Assembly (NCBI GenBank): GCA_016845175.1
Contig: JAERTD010000033.1
Span: forward strand, 1-64,000
DNA from: Bacteroidota bacterium
Lineage (GTDB): Bacteria; Bacteroidota; Bacteroidia; Bacteroidales; F082
DNA length: 64,000 bases
Reading direction: 5' to 3'
Shown here: in pieces, positions 18,467 to 27,473 of the stretch
Layout: each line of letters starts with the position of its first letter
Numbering within the stretch: the first letter of the stretch is position 1
The notes under the pieces: generated by a model
The model's input: only the letters and a program-made list of their open reading frames with translations
The model's database searches: none
Told to the model about the DNA's origin: nothing
Program-made: the position numbers and the translations under genes

Positions 18467-19396
18467 TTAAAGGCTGGGGTTTTCATGAATCTCTTTGGAG
18501 AATGCATTGGTAATATTCCAGCCAATGGCCCGGTAATAAGCAAGAAAAAGTTTGATTTTTCCTTTGATCAGGAATTTAAAAGCATTTTTTGGAATAGCCA
18601 TAAACAGCTGATACATCATGCTCAGATAGAAGGTCTTACCTTCAATGTTTCTTCGCATATATACCAAGCGGTTACGGTTTTGATAATAGATTTTTAAAGC
18701 AGATAGCTTTCCGGTGGATACTGATTCTTTATGCAGGACATGGGAATTGGCCACATAAAACATCTTATAACCTGCTTTTGCAATTCTGGCACACCAATCG
18801 GCCTCTTCGTAATACAAAAAGAAGATGTACGACATCAGCCCCACCTCTTTTACTACTCGCATAGGAACCATCATGGCTGCCCCGTGGGCATAGGGTGTTT
18901 CCCTATCCTCATTAAACCTGCCATCGTCCTTTTGCCAGTAACCAATGGCAAAGTTTCTCATGGTCACAGGATTGATGGGTGTATAGCCAGCATATTGTAT
19001 GGTGTCGGGCTGGTAATAGAATTTTATTTTTGGGCTCACAGCCCCAATGCTTTGATCTCCTTCCAGTTTGTCTATCAAGGGTTCCATGAAACCTTCGGGT
19101 ACTTCGATGTCGTTATTCAGTAATAAAATATAATCGCCCCTTGCACGCATCAGTCCAAAATTGTTACCGGCAGCAAAACCGTAATTAATTGGATTGGCTA
19201 TATATATGATGTTGGGAAAACGCTCCTTGATTATTTCCGGTGTATCATTGGATGAATCGTTGTCGATCACAATGACTTCAAAATTAGGCCAGGTAATCTT
19301 ATTTAAAGATTCAATGAGTTTACAGGTAACTTCAGATTGGTTGTAGTTAACAGTAATGATAGATACCAATGGATAATGCGTACGGTTTTTTGCCAT
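18467..19396 (-). CDS. Glycosyltransferase, family 2, rhamnosyltransferase-like (copy B2)
   Basis: 309 residues. VSIITVNYNQSEVT, VIDNDSSNDT and LLNNDIEVPEGF are the nucleotide and metal sites of a soluble GT2 of the WcaA/RfbF type; FFLYYEEADWCARI is the catalytic-base region. No membrane-spanning domain is clear, though a C-terminal hydrophobic, basic stretch may attach it to the membrane. It is collinear with the gene at 20629-21564 and belongs to the duplicated pair. Confidence 0.9.
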   Translation of the reverse strand: MAKNRTHYPLVSIITVNYNQSEVTCKLIESLNKITWPNFEVIVIDNDSSNDTPEIIKERFPNIIYIANPINYGFAAGNNFGLMRARGDYILLLNNDIEVPEGFMEPLIDKLEGDQSIGAVSPKIKFYYQPDTIQYAGYTPINPVTMRNFAIGYWQKDDGRFNEDRETPYAHGAAMMVPMRVVKEVGLMSYIFFLYYEEADWCARIAKAGYKMFYVANSHVLHKESVSTGKLSALKIYYQNRNRLVYMRRNIEGKTFYLSMMYQLFMAIPKNAFKFLIKGKIKLFLAYYRAIGWNITNAFSKEIHENPSL

Positions 19397-19401
19397 AGAG
19401 G

Positions 19402-20625
19402 TTATTTTGATTCATCTTCGTCCACATGTGAATGGGTGGTATGCAAAAACTTTTTGCTGGCACCTTTAATTCGTAATAGGCTTATAATCATTAATATGAA
19501 GCCATGTGGTACACGCAGCAATGCTAAAAAAGTCTTCATATTATAGAACCTACGTGGTACGGAAAATAGCAGTGCCAAAACCGTAGCTACAAACAAGCCC
19601 AACCAAAAGTAAAAGGGTGGTTGAAACCATTGCTGGACCTGTGTGTCGAAAACAAAATAAATGAGACCGTAAATACAACAAGATAAAAACAGGATTCCGG
19701 CCAAGAGTATTCGGGGTGGCTGAATCATTTGCAACACCTTATCGAAGTAATCTATATTACCTCTGAAAACCAACTCTCTCAGGCCATCTATAAAATGACT
19801 CCTGAAGTAATCGAGTTGTGCAGCAATCCATCGGCGTCTTTGGTTGACAAACACATCTGATTTCTGAGTTTTCTCATCATAGATCAGGGCATCATGGACA
19901 TATTCAATGCGGTAATTCTTTTTAATGATCTTCAGTTCGACCTCTTTATCTTCACCAACAGAGTCAACGGTGGCCATGGTTTTCTTAAACAAATGATAGT
20001 CCAGTCCCATACCTGATCCTATCAAAGCGGATGAGATTCCCAACACACGGTGGCCTTTTCTGAAAATATGGTTGTTTATTTCCTCACTCATGGCATCCAG
20101 AATGGCGAAATGGGCATTGAGGTTTTTAGCGGTACGGTGACCCTGTACGGCCTGGAATCCTCTTTCAAAAGCCTCATTTATTTTTCCCAGTACATTGGGT
20201 TCCATGATATTGTCTGCATCAAGTATGAAGGCAATGTCATAATCATCGCCAATTTCAGCCATACAACGGTTAAGGGCTTTGGATTTTTTACTGACTTCAA
20301 ATTCAACCACCACAACCCTAATGGGCAGCTCTCTTAAAGCAGCCAGTGTTTTTTCATTGAATGAATCAGCGATGACGATTACCTCATATTTGTCTTTGGG
20401 ATAATCCTGATTGAGTGCTTGTTTGGCCACATTAACGATGACGGCATCTTCCTTATAACCAGGAATCAGGACTGCAAACTTACGTTGTTTACTGGCTTGA
20501 ATCGGCTTTTGAACTTTATAAAACAAGCCAAAGAAAGCAAACAGAAAAATGTAGAATGTTGCAGACAACAGGTATAGATAGGCGAGGACTTCAATACCAT
20601 TGACAACGTAACGTAATATTTCCAT
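19402..20625 (-). CDS. Membrane glycosyltransferase, family 2 (copy A1 of a duplicated pair)
   Basis: 407 residues with the same plan as the protein at 17246-18463: N-terminal transmembrane segment, FAVLIPGYKEDAVI, FILDADNIMEPN, GEDKEVELKI, NQRRRWIAAQ, and C-terminal membrane segments. All catalytic motifs are kept, so both copies look functional. It starts three bases after the stop of the upstream B1 gene. Confidence 0.9.
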   Translation of the reverse strand: MEILRYVVNGIEVLAYLYLLSATFYIFLFAFFGLFYKVQKPIQASKQRKFAVLIPGYKEDAVIVNVAKQALNQDYPKDKYEVIVIADSFNEKTLAALRELPIRVVVVEFEVSKKSKALNRCMAEIGDDYDIAFILDADNIMEPNVLGKINEAFERGFQAVQGHRTAKNLNAHFAILDAMSEEINNHIFRKGHRVLGISSALIGSGMGLDYHLFKKTMATVDSVGEDKEVELKIIKKNYRIEYVHDALIYDEKTQKSDVFVNQRRRWIAAQLDYFRSHFIDGLRELVFRGNIDYFDKVLQMIQPPRILLAGILFLSCCIYGLIYFVFDTQVQQWFQPPFYFWLGLFVATVLALLFSVPRRFYNMKTFLALLRVPHGFILMIISLLRIKGASKKFLHTTHSHVDEDESK

Positions 20626-20628
20626 AGG

Positions 20629-21564
20629 TTACTTTTTAATTAATTTGGGTATATCAAATACAATCCCCTTATGATGACTCAGGTTCCACCACACAGCTTT
20701 CCAATAGGCCCATATCAGGTCAAAACGACGTCTGGCAAGGAACTGCAGCGTTATCCTAGGTAAAGTTACTAAATAAATATATAAAAGACTCATGGCTTTC
20801 TTTAGGCCTGTCGTATTTCTGCGGGCAAAGAGAATGCGCCCACGCATCAGATAAAAGATCTGGAAAGGACTGTTCTTTACTGTGGAAATGGATTCCTTAT
20901 GATACACCAACGATTTTCCCTGATAATATATCTTATAGCCTGCTTTTTTAATGTGGGCGGCCCAATCATGTTCTTCGTAGTATAAAAAGAAAACATCTGC
21001 CATCATGCCCACTTCTTCTATAATACGCATGGGTACCAGCATAGATGCTCCAAATATGGACCCGGTTTCTTTGGTTTCCATGTATTGTCCCGTGTCCTCT
21101 TCACCAAAGCCAATGGCAAAATTTCTGATGGTTATCATATTAAAAGGGGTGAAGCCTGCGAACTGGAGTATGTTGGGTGTGTGGAAATACTGGATCCGGG
21201 GACTCACCATACCCACATCAGCTTGGTTTTCCAATACTTCAACCAGCGGCTCTAAAAAATCCGGTTCAACTTCTGTATCATTGTTAATAAACAACACATA
21301 TTTACCTTTACAATGCGGGAGGGCCACATTATTTCCACCTGCAAATCCAAGGTTCTCGGTAGTTTTGATAAGATTTACGCTGGGATATTCCTTTTTAATA
21401 ATATCGGGATCATCACTGGGTGATGCATTATCCACAATCAGGATTTCAATGTTTTCGTAGGTAATGGATTCCAGGGAGTTTAAAAACTCTAGTGTGACTG
21501 CTGACTGATTGTAATTCACACTGACCACCGAAACCAAAGGAACCGGACTGTTCAATTTGCTCAT
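20629..21564 (-). CDS. Glycosyltransferase, family 2, rhamnosyltransferase-like (copy B1)
   Basis: 311 residues. VSVVSVNYNQSAVT, LIVDNASPSDD and LFINNDTEVEPDF give the donor/metal site; FFLYYEEHDWAAHI matches the same region of its paralogue at 18467-19396. Soluble or peripherally bound. It starts 17 bp after the polymerase gene. Confidence 0.9.
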   Translation of the reverse strand: MSKLNSPVPLVSVVSVNYNQSAVTLEFLNSLESITYENIEILIVDNASPSDDPDIIKKEYPSVNLIKTTENLGFAGGNNVALPHCKGKYVLFINNDTEVEPDFLEPLVEVLENQADVGMVSPRIQYFHTPNILQFAGFTPFNMITIRNFAIGFGEEDTGQYMETKETGSIFGASMLVPMRIIEEVGMMADVFFLYYEEHDWAAHIKKAGYKIYYQGKSLVYHKESISTVKNSPFQIFYLMRGRILFARRNTTGLKKAMSLLYIYLVTLPRITLQFLARRRFDLIWAYWKAVWWNLSHHKGIVFDIPKLIKK

Positions 21565-21581
21565 AATTAACGGTTTACAGT

Positions 21582-23105
21582 TTAGTCTTTAGTAAATATT
21601 GACCAAGGCTTTATTCCTTTCTTCTCCAGATCAAACCACTGGCGATCTAGCTGCTGGGCCATCAGAATGAAACACCAACTCAGGTAAATCAGGGCACCGG
21701 TGGGCATCTGACCGAGCACACCATTTCCGTAAGAGGCACCCATAACACCTGCAAATGAAGCAATTAGGGCGCCAAGCACCCCTGCCAATTCGAGCGATTT
21801 CACCCGAATCATAACCAGATAAAATCCTTTTAAAATAATAAAAGACAAAAAGAATAAATGAAGAATCAGGCCTACGATTCCTTGTTCAGCCCATATCTGT
21901 ACATACCAACTATCAGTAGCCACATTAGCAAGAAAACCCTGTGGCGAAAATCGCTGACCCCAGTTACCAGCCGCACCTATACCGCCTCCAAAAGGCTTGT
22001 CTGCCAGGTAGGTACTTAAAATAGCTCTGTTTTCCAATCGTACCTGGTAGGACGCATCATCTTCCGGTCGGAAGGCTGTACGCATTCGTGCGACCTGATA
22101 ATTACTGTCACCAATATAGGTATAGGCAAAAAAGACATACATAAAAGCCATAAAAACACCTCCGATGACCAGAACCCTGATGTTCTTTCTAAGGATGAGA
22201 TAGGTAATGCCTCCAATCATGGGTACAATCATCGCGCCTCGGGTACCAGATATCATCATACCCCAAAGGCCCATAAAGCCCATAATGAAAAAGAATATTT
22301 TTCTATGTGTTTGTTTTACGGAGATGGCCGTAAGAATACCGGCAACACCAGCTGCACCCTGTGCAGCTCCAAACTGACCTGCATCACTCATAAACGAGAA
22401 GACCCTGAGCTGCCCCATAATAATATGAGTAATGGCTCCTACCGTATCCAGCCAATACTGCTCAGCAAAGTCTGGTCCCAAATATAACTGCTGCAGCCCT
22501 TTGAGGGTGGCTAGAATGGTAAATACACCCCATATATATAAGAACAAATACAGATGTCTCAGGCGGTTAAACAGCATAAATCCCAGAGGAAGAAATAATA
22601 CTGGATACATTGACATACCTCGCATGGCGTAAAACCACGCCGTACGGCTAAGTGCCAAAGGGTTAAATAGTTCCAGTATACCATAAACAAACCAGGCCAT
22701 CATAAACCAGGTGGCTGTACGATTGGCCTGCCCAAAATTGACTTTTGTGTAGAAATTCTTGAATATCATGGCGATATAGGTGATCACCAGAAAACCATCA
22801 ATCCCTAAACCTAGGGGAACACCTCGAATATACCGGGTAAGCCCAATGGCAACGAATGAAAAAATGAGTAAGGTGATTACTCCAATCTCAGGATAATTAA
22901 ACAGTCGATTCAAAAAAATTAACAGTGGAGCCATCATGACCAGGGCGATGGCAGTCATAATACCACCCTTTGCTATTACAACCCCAAAAACAACAGCTCC
23001 AAGAAGGACGGCTGCTATAACCAGAGGGTGCTGTAGCTTGGCTGCACCAGTTTTTTCTTTAATAGAATCAAACATATTCGGAAATAACTGCTTTAAAAAT
23101 AACAA
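21582..23105 (-). CDS. O-antigen ligase/polymerase-like membrane protein
   Basis: 507 residues with about 11-12 hydrophobic segments and a large extracytoplasmic loop (about 330-400) containing RLENRAILSTYLADKPFGGGIG, the Wzy_C/WaaL-type loop with the conserved Arg and Gly residues. It probably polymerises repeat units or transfers the finished chain at the periplasmic face. It sits between the flippase and the glycosyltransferases, as in Wzx/Wzy-dependent loci. Confidence 0.88.
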   Translation of the reverse strand: MLFLKQLFPNMFDSIKEKTGAAKLQHPLVIAAVLLGAVVFGVVIAKGGIMTAIALVMMAPLLIFLNRLFNYPEIGVITLLIFSFVAIGLTRYIRGVPLGLGIDGFLVITYIAMIFKNFYTKVNFGQANRTATWFMMAWFVYGILELFNPLALSRTAWFYAMRGMSMYPVLFLPLGFMLFNRLRHLYLFLYIWGVFTILATLKGLQQLYLGPDFAEQYWLDTVGAITHIIMGQLRVFSFMSDAGQFGAAQGAAGVAGILTAISVKQTHRKIFFFIMGFMGLWGMMISGTRGAMIVPMIGGITYLILRKNIRVLVIGGVFMAFMYVFFAYTYIGDSNYQVARMRTAFRPEDDASYQVRLENRAILSTYLADKPFGGGIGAAGNWGQRFSPQGFLANVATDSWYVQIWAEQGIVGLILHLFFLSFIILKGFYLVMIRVKSLELAGVLGALIASFAGVMGASYGNGVLGQMPTGALIYLSWCFILMAQQLDRQWFDLEKKGIKPWSIFTKD

Positions 23106-23111
23106 ATATAA

Positions 23112-24545
23112 TCAAGAATCCCCTTTAAGCTTGCTCAAAAAACCGCTAAAGAAGCCAAATCCGTCGGTAAAAATTTTCCTGAAATGGAGTCCTAATTCCC
23201 TGTGTAAATAATGATAGCCCACCATGATGCCCACAATGGCGAAGAGGATGGTTACACAAGCGACCATCTCAAGTATGGTCATGGTTGTGAACTCATTGGT
23301 AATCTGGGCAATCAGGGATACATCCTGGAAACCCCAGAGTAATAAGGCAGCTACAGAAAAGAAGCTGACGAGATAATACAGTCCAAAAACGACAATGGCA
23401 TCACCAATAATATTTGAGCTGGTCATATAAATGACCTTAATGAAGTTTTGTTTGGGCATATTCACACTGTCCAGGGCCACACCGATGAAGCGATCGATGG
23501 GTAACAGCAAGCCATAAATACAGAAAATCCTGAAAATAGTGGCCGTTTGAGTGTATTCAGGTCCTCCAAGGATGGTTACAAACTCCTCTGCAAAGATGAA
23601 ACAAAAGATCATCACCGGGATCAGCAGATAGGTGAGTCCGCCTGCATTTTGATAGAAAATTTCACGTACAGCGGCTTTGTTGTTTTCAATACTCGCTTTG
23701 GACATACCTGGAAAAGCCGTCATGGCAAAACTCCTGACCGGAATTTCGATGATTTCGGTAAGCTTTAAAGGGATGCTGTACAGCGCTACACCGGTGGTGC
23801 CAAGAAATGGGCTTAAACCAATGATAAAAGTATCAGCGCTCTTAAGTAAGTTGCTTCCAATCAGTGTTCCTGAAGTGTATTTACCAAAATCCAGTAGTAT
23901 TTTACTGGTCCTCTTTTTGGCTTTAAATACATAGCGGATCCCATCCCAGTTCAACAAGGAACTTACTATGGAAGTCAGCACATTGGTCAGAATAAATACA
24001 ATGGTGATGACCAACAGGCCTGAATGGATGAAAAAATAATTAATGACCAGATAAAGCATAAAACTTCCCACATTCAACATCCTTAATCCCAGGATCTGAT
24101 CAAAGCGCATCTTGGCCTGCAAGACAGAAAACGCATTATTAAAGGGAATATTGATGATTGCAAGTATCGGAAACCAGGTGAAAAACAAACTAAAACCGGA
24201 AGCACTTACCGCATCACTAAAGAAAATATTGATGAGAAAAACCACCGCAGCAATAAAAACCGAACTCACCAGGTTGATCACATAATTGGATCCTATCAAT
24301 TGATGCCCCTCCTCTTCGGAAGCGCCTGATAAAAACCTGACAATTGCTGTTCGGGTTATTCCAAACCTCAGCATATCAATGAAGTTAGCCGTAGTTAGAA
24401 AAAGCACCCACTCACCAAAGTCGTTGGTAGGAAGACTTCTAACCAAGACTATGAAACTAAAGAAACCCAGCACTGCAACAAGACCATTGTTGGCCAGAGA
24501 AAGGAAGTTACTATTTTTTAATATTTTTGAGAGGAAGCTTGCCAA
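23112..24545 (-). CDS. Polysaccharide flippase (Wzx/MOP superfamily)
   Basis: 477 residues, about 12-14 transmembrane segments spread over the full length, starting with an amphipathic N-terminus (SKILKNSNFLSLANNGLVAVLGF). Charged residues in the first membrane segments and FGITRTAIVRFLSGASEEEG are typical of the polysaccharide-biosynthesis branch of the MOP exporter superfamily. It should flip undecaprenyl-linked repeat units to the periplasmic side. Gap of 5 bp to the co-polymerase gene. Confidence 0.88.
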   Translation of the reverse strand: MASFLSKILKNSNFLSLANNGLVAVLGFFSFIVLVRSLPTNDFGEWVLFLTTANFIDMLRFGITRTAIVRFLSGASEEEGHQLIGSNYVINLVSSVFIAAVVFLINIFFSDAVSASGFSLFFTWFPILAIINIPFNNAFSVLQAKMRFDQILGLRMLNVGSFMLYLVINYFFIHSGLLVITIVFILTNVLTSIVSSLLNWDGIRYVFKAKKRTSKILLDFGKYTSGTLIGSNLLKSADTFIIGLSPFLGTTGVALYSIPLKLTEIIEIPVRSFAMTAFPGMSKASIENNKAAVREIFYQNAGGLTYLLIPVMIFCFIFAEEFVTILGGPEYTQTATIFRIFCIYGLLLPIDRFIGVALDSVNMPKQNFIKVIYMTSSNIIGDAIVVFGLYYLVSFFSVAALLLWGFQDVSLIAQITNEFTTMTILEMVACVTILFAIVGIMVGYHYLHRELGLHFRKIFTDGFGFFSGFLSKLKGDS

Positions 24546-24550
24546 AACAA

Positions 24551-27472
24551 TTATCCTTCTTTTTTGATATGGACTTTGTATTTAAAAGGAGCTAATAAAT
24601 AAGTCTTTATTTTCTTGAAGGTTTCAGGTTTGGTTCTTTTTTGTACATCGGTCATGAACTCTTCGAGATTATAGAGTTCCACCTCATTCAATACAACGAA
24701 TGGTTTCTGCTCAACTACCTCATCAAAAGTGGCCAGTGCGGTCTTGTCGGCTTTTGTGAGCTTGCTATTGGCTTTAATCACATATAGCGACAAGTCTGCC
24801 TGATTGATGAGTTTAATTGGATAAATATTATAAATAATGGAAGGAATTTCAAGGAAAATATAATCGTAGGCTTTGTTATCTTTTCTTAAGAAACTAGAAT
24901 CAGACATCAATTCCTGAAGGTTTGACACATCTATAAAATTATCCTTTATCTTATAGTTATAACTATAGTTGTAGTCATCGCTTATGCCCTGATCTTCATA
25001 GTTTAGCATGAGTACACTATCGCCAAACGACCTTAAACGGCTGGCCATTTTCTGGCTTAATAGTGATTTACCCACAGCGTCTTGCGAACTGAAAATGAGT
25101 ACCAGATATGGTTTTTCAATATCCTTTTTCGAATTGATGGCCATCTTGATATTCTGTATGGCAATATCAACCAATCGGTTGCTCACATTGGACAATTCAA
25201 CGGCCTGACTTCTGGAACCCAGATGCGGATAGGCACCTCCTAATTTCATACCGGTAGCTTTTGCTACGCGGCTAGGACTTTTCATGGAGGTATCGAAGTA
25301 TTCAAGGACCAGAATGACAAAGAGTACGAAAACAAAGCCAAACATGGCAGCAGCCACTATGATAAACTTGGCTCTCGAAGGATTTGCCTGAATAGGGAAG
25401 TAAGGAGCATCCACAATTTTTACATTGGTAGCCATTTCCTCATTCTGCTGTTTCATTTTGGCCAGATTTAAACTCCTGAGTAACTCAAGGTAAGCCTGTT
25501 CAGCAACTTTGATTTCACGCTCGATTCTGGTTAGCATGGCGCCCAGGGGTGCAAATTTCTGATAGGTACGAACGAAATCCATCTTTCTTCGTGCCAGTAC
25601 TACCAGTGCAGCTCTTGCTTCTTCGTAAGCAATAGTATTGTTCAGCCATTCGTCAAGTAAGGTCTTGATGGGCATCCCTTGTGTGGTATGACTATATAAG
25701 TAAAGCTGATCAACATAAAGTTTAATGTCGTTTCTCAATTCCTGTTGGCGCTTGCGCAGCACAACCAATTCCTCTTCGATTCGTTGGTCATAATCTGCCG
25801 CAATATCATTGATCACAATACTTTCAGTAATCTCTGCAAGTTCCTTCTTGAGCTGGTTGATCTCATCGCTCTTGAGGTATATACTATCCCTGGCTGTGAG
25901 GTTTAGTTCAAGTTCTTTAAGCGCAGCTGATGAAGAGGCCAGTCGAATCTGTTCATTCTGATAAAATAGGTCAAGGTCCTCCTTTTGAGCTGCGATATAT
26001 TTACTTTGCTCGTAATAATTGATAATGTTGTTCTTCTTATTAAACTTCAGCAGGCGGTCCTCAGCAGCTTTAAGTTTCTTATCAGCGGAATCTACCTGGC
26101 GTTCGAAATACTTTACTACTAGGTCAGTTTCATTGGCACGTAGCAGTTTGTAGTTCTTCATAAATACCTGAGAAAGAATCTTCAAGGTCTGCTGACAGAT
26201 TCCGGGATCATCTGAGGTATAGGTCAAACGAACCAAGTCACTATTGTTGATGCGATAGATTTGAATGTTGCTGATGTGTCTAATGCTATAATGCGGATGC
26301 ATTCCATAATGCAACAATCCATAAATAAAGTTTGAATCGCTCGAATTATAGAAACGTGTCAGATTGTTCAATGTCTTGGCAAAATCATCAGGATTAACTC
26401 CTGGTGGGATGATGGGGTCTTTTTCCCATTCTCTTCCAGCTGTGGAGTGGTCTTCGACAAATATTGTGGTACCCCCTGATACCTGAGCGGCAGAGGAGGA
26501 GTGATCAATTGTTGGAGAAACCTGTTTCACAGCATAATCATATTCATAGGTATTGGCAACACCGCTATTGCCTTCATCAATGATGATCTGTTGTCCTGGG
26601 CTTAATGATCTGTTTTGAAGATTATTAACTTCCCTTAATTTGCTCATATTAACCCCATACTTTTTGGCAATGGAGTATAATGTTTCTCCAGCTTTAACCG
26701 TATGGTATTTCTTGGAAATAGGAGTGGTTTTACGGATAACCAATGACTGACCAGGAGTAATATCACCGGAGGTCATATTATTCATGGACATGATTTGACC
26801 ACGGGATACTCCATAACGACTGGCTAATTCGGAAAGGGATTCGCCTTGTTGTACCACATGATAGGTGAAGCTTTCTTCTTCATCCACCGGCATTTGGGTG
26901 TTTCCTTTTTCAACGCCTGATCCAGCCGGAGTAGTGGTAGGGGTATTCACTCCGAGATTTGTCCTTATTTTTTCCTGAGCAGCACGATTCTTCTTCTTGC
27001 TGATCTCTTTTTCCAGGCTTTGAATCTCTTTTTCAAGAGATTTGATTTGTTGTTCCTTTTCACGCTCAATACCGGATTTGTTGTTTTTCACAACCAGGTC
27101 TTTCACACGTTTGGGAATAAAAACTTGTAAGCGATCAAAATTGGCGGATGAAATATACTGTCTGTTGTAATTTTCCAGTGATAAATCCTGGGCAAGAAGT
27201 TGTAAAGCTGTTTCGACAATAGTTTGCCTTGAGTTAAGCAAGTTAATCATATTGTCAAACTGAGCACTGATACTAAAGAAGTCGGTAGGTCGCTGAGAAG
27301 TTGACTCAATGGAATATCCAGTGGTGATACCGGTGTAGATAACAGCTTCAGACTGGTACACCTGCTGTTGGTTTCTTGTAAAGTAATAAGTAACGCCTGC
27401 CAGTATAATAGGTACAGCAAGCAATATTAATAGGTTGCGTTTAAAAAGCTGTATGATTTGTACTAAATCCAT
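24551..27472 (-). CDS. Wzz/Wzc-type polysaccharide co-polymerase with two LysM domains and a degenerate kinase domain
   Basis: 973 residues. Order: transmembrane segment 1 (about 14-32), Wzz N-terminal region (to about 120), charged coiled coil (135-170), two LysM domains (about 203-247 and 255-299, each with a Y-H-V/T-V..GE-L..A..Y-G-V pattern and ending PGQ), a long helical periplasmic region (about 360-690), transmembrane segment 2 (about 703-727) and a cytoplasmic P-loop domain (about 780-950). The P-loop keeps AVGKS, but the Walker A' and B aspartates are replaced (LNYEDQG, IFLEIPS), and a Tyr cluster (YNYSYNY, about 824-830) lies inside the domain instead of at the C-terminus. It should control chain length and export; the LysM domains would bind peptidoglycan. 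Kinase activity is doubtful. Confidence 0.88.
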   Translation of the reverse strand: MDLVQIIQLFKRNLLILLAVPIILAGVTYYFTRNQQQVYQSEAVIYTGITTGYSIESTSQRPTDFFSISAQFDNMINLLNSRQTIVETALQLLAQDLSLENYNRQYISSANFDRLQVFIPKRVKDLVVKNNKSGIEREKEQQIKSLEKEIQSLEKEISKKKNRAAQEKIRTNLGVNTPTTTPAGSGVEKGNTQMPVDEEESFTYHVVQQGESLSELASRYGVSRGQIMSMNNMTSGDITPGQSLVIRKTTPISKKYHTVKAGETLYSIAKKYGVNMSKLREVNNLQNRSLSPGQQIIIDEGNSGVANTYEYDYAVKQVSPTIDHSSSAAQVSGGTTIFVEDHSTAGREWEKDPIIPPGVNPDDFAKTLNNLTRFYNSSDSNFIYGLLHYGMHPHYSIRHISNIQIYRINNSDLVRLTYTSDDPGICQQTLKILSQVFMKNYKLLRANETDLVVKYFERQVDSADKKLKAAEDRLLKFNKKNNIINYYEQSKYIAAQKEDLDLFYQNEQIRLASSSAALKELELNLTARDSIYLKSDEINQLKKELAEITESIVINDIAADYDQRIEEELVVLRKRQQELRNDIKLYVDQLYLYSHTTQGMPIKTLLDEWLNNTIAYEEARAALVVLARRKMDFVRTYQKFAPLGAMLTRIEREIKVAEQAYLELLRSLNLAKMKQQNEEMATNVKIVDAPYFPIQANPSRAKFIIVAAAMFGFVFVLFVILVLEYFDTSMKSPSRVAKATGMKLGGAYPHLGSRSQAVELSNVSNRLVDIAIQNIKMAINSKKDIEKPYLVLIFSSQDAVGKSLLSQKMASRLRSFGDSVLMLNYEDQGISDDYNYSYNYKIKDNFIDVSNLQELMSDSSFLRKDNKAYDYIFLEIPSIIYNIYPIKLINQADLSLYVIKANSKLTKADKTALATFDEVVEQKPFVVLNEVELYNLEEFMTDVQKRTKPETFKKIKTYLLAPFKYKVHIKKEG

Positions 27473-27473
27473 A

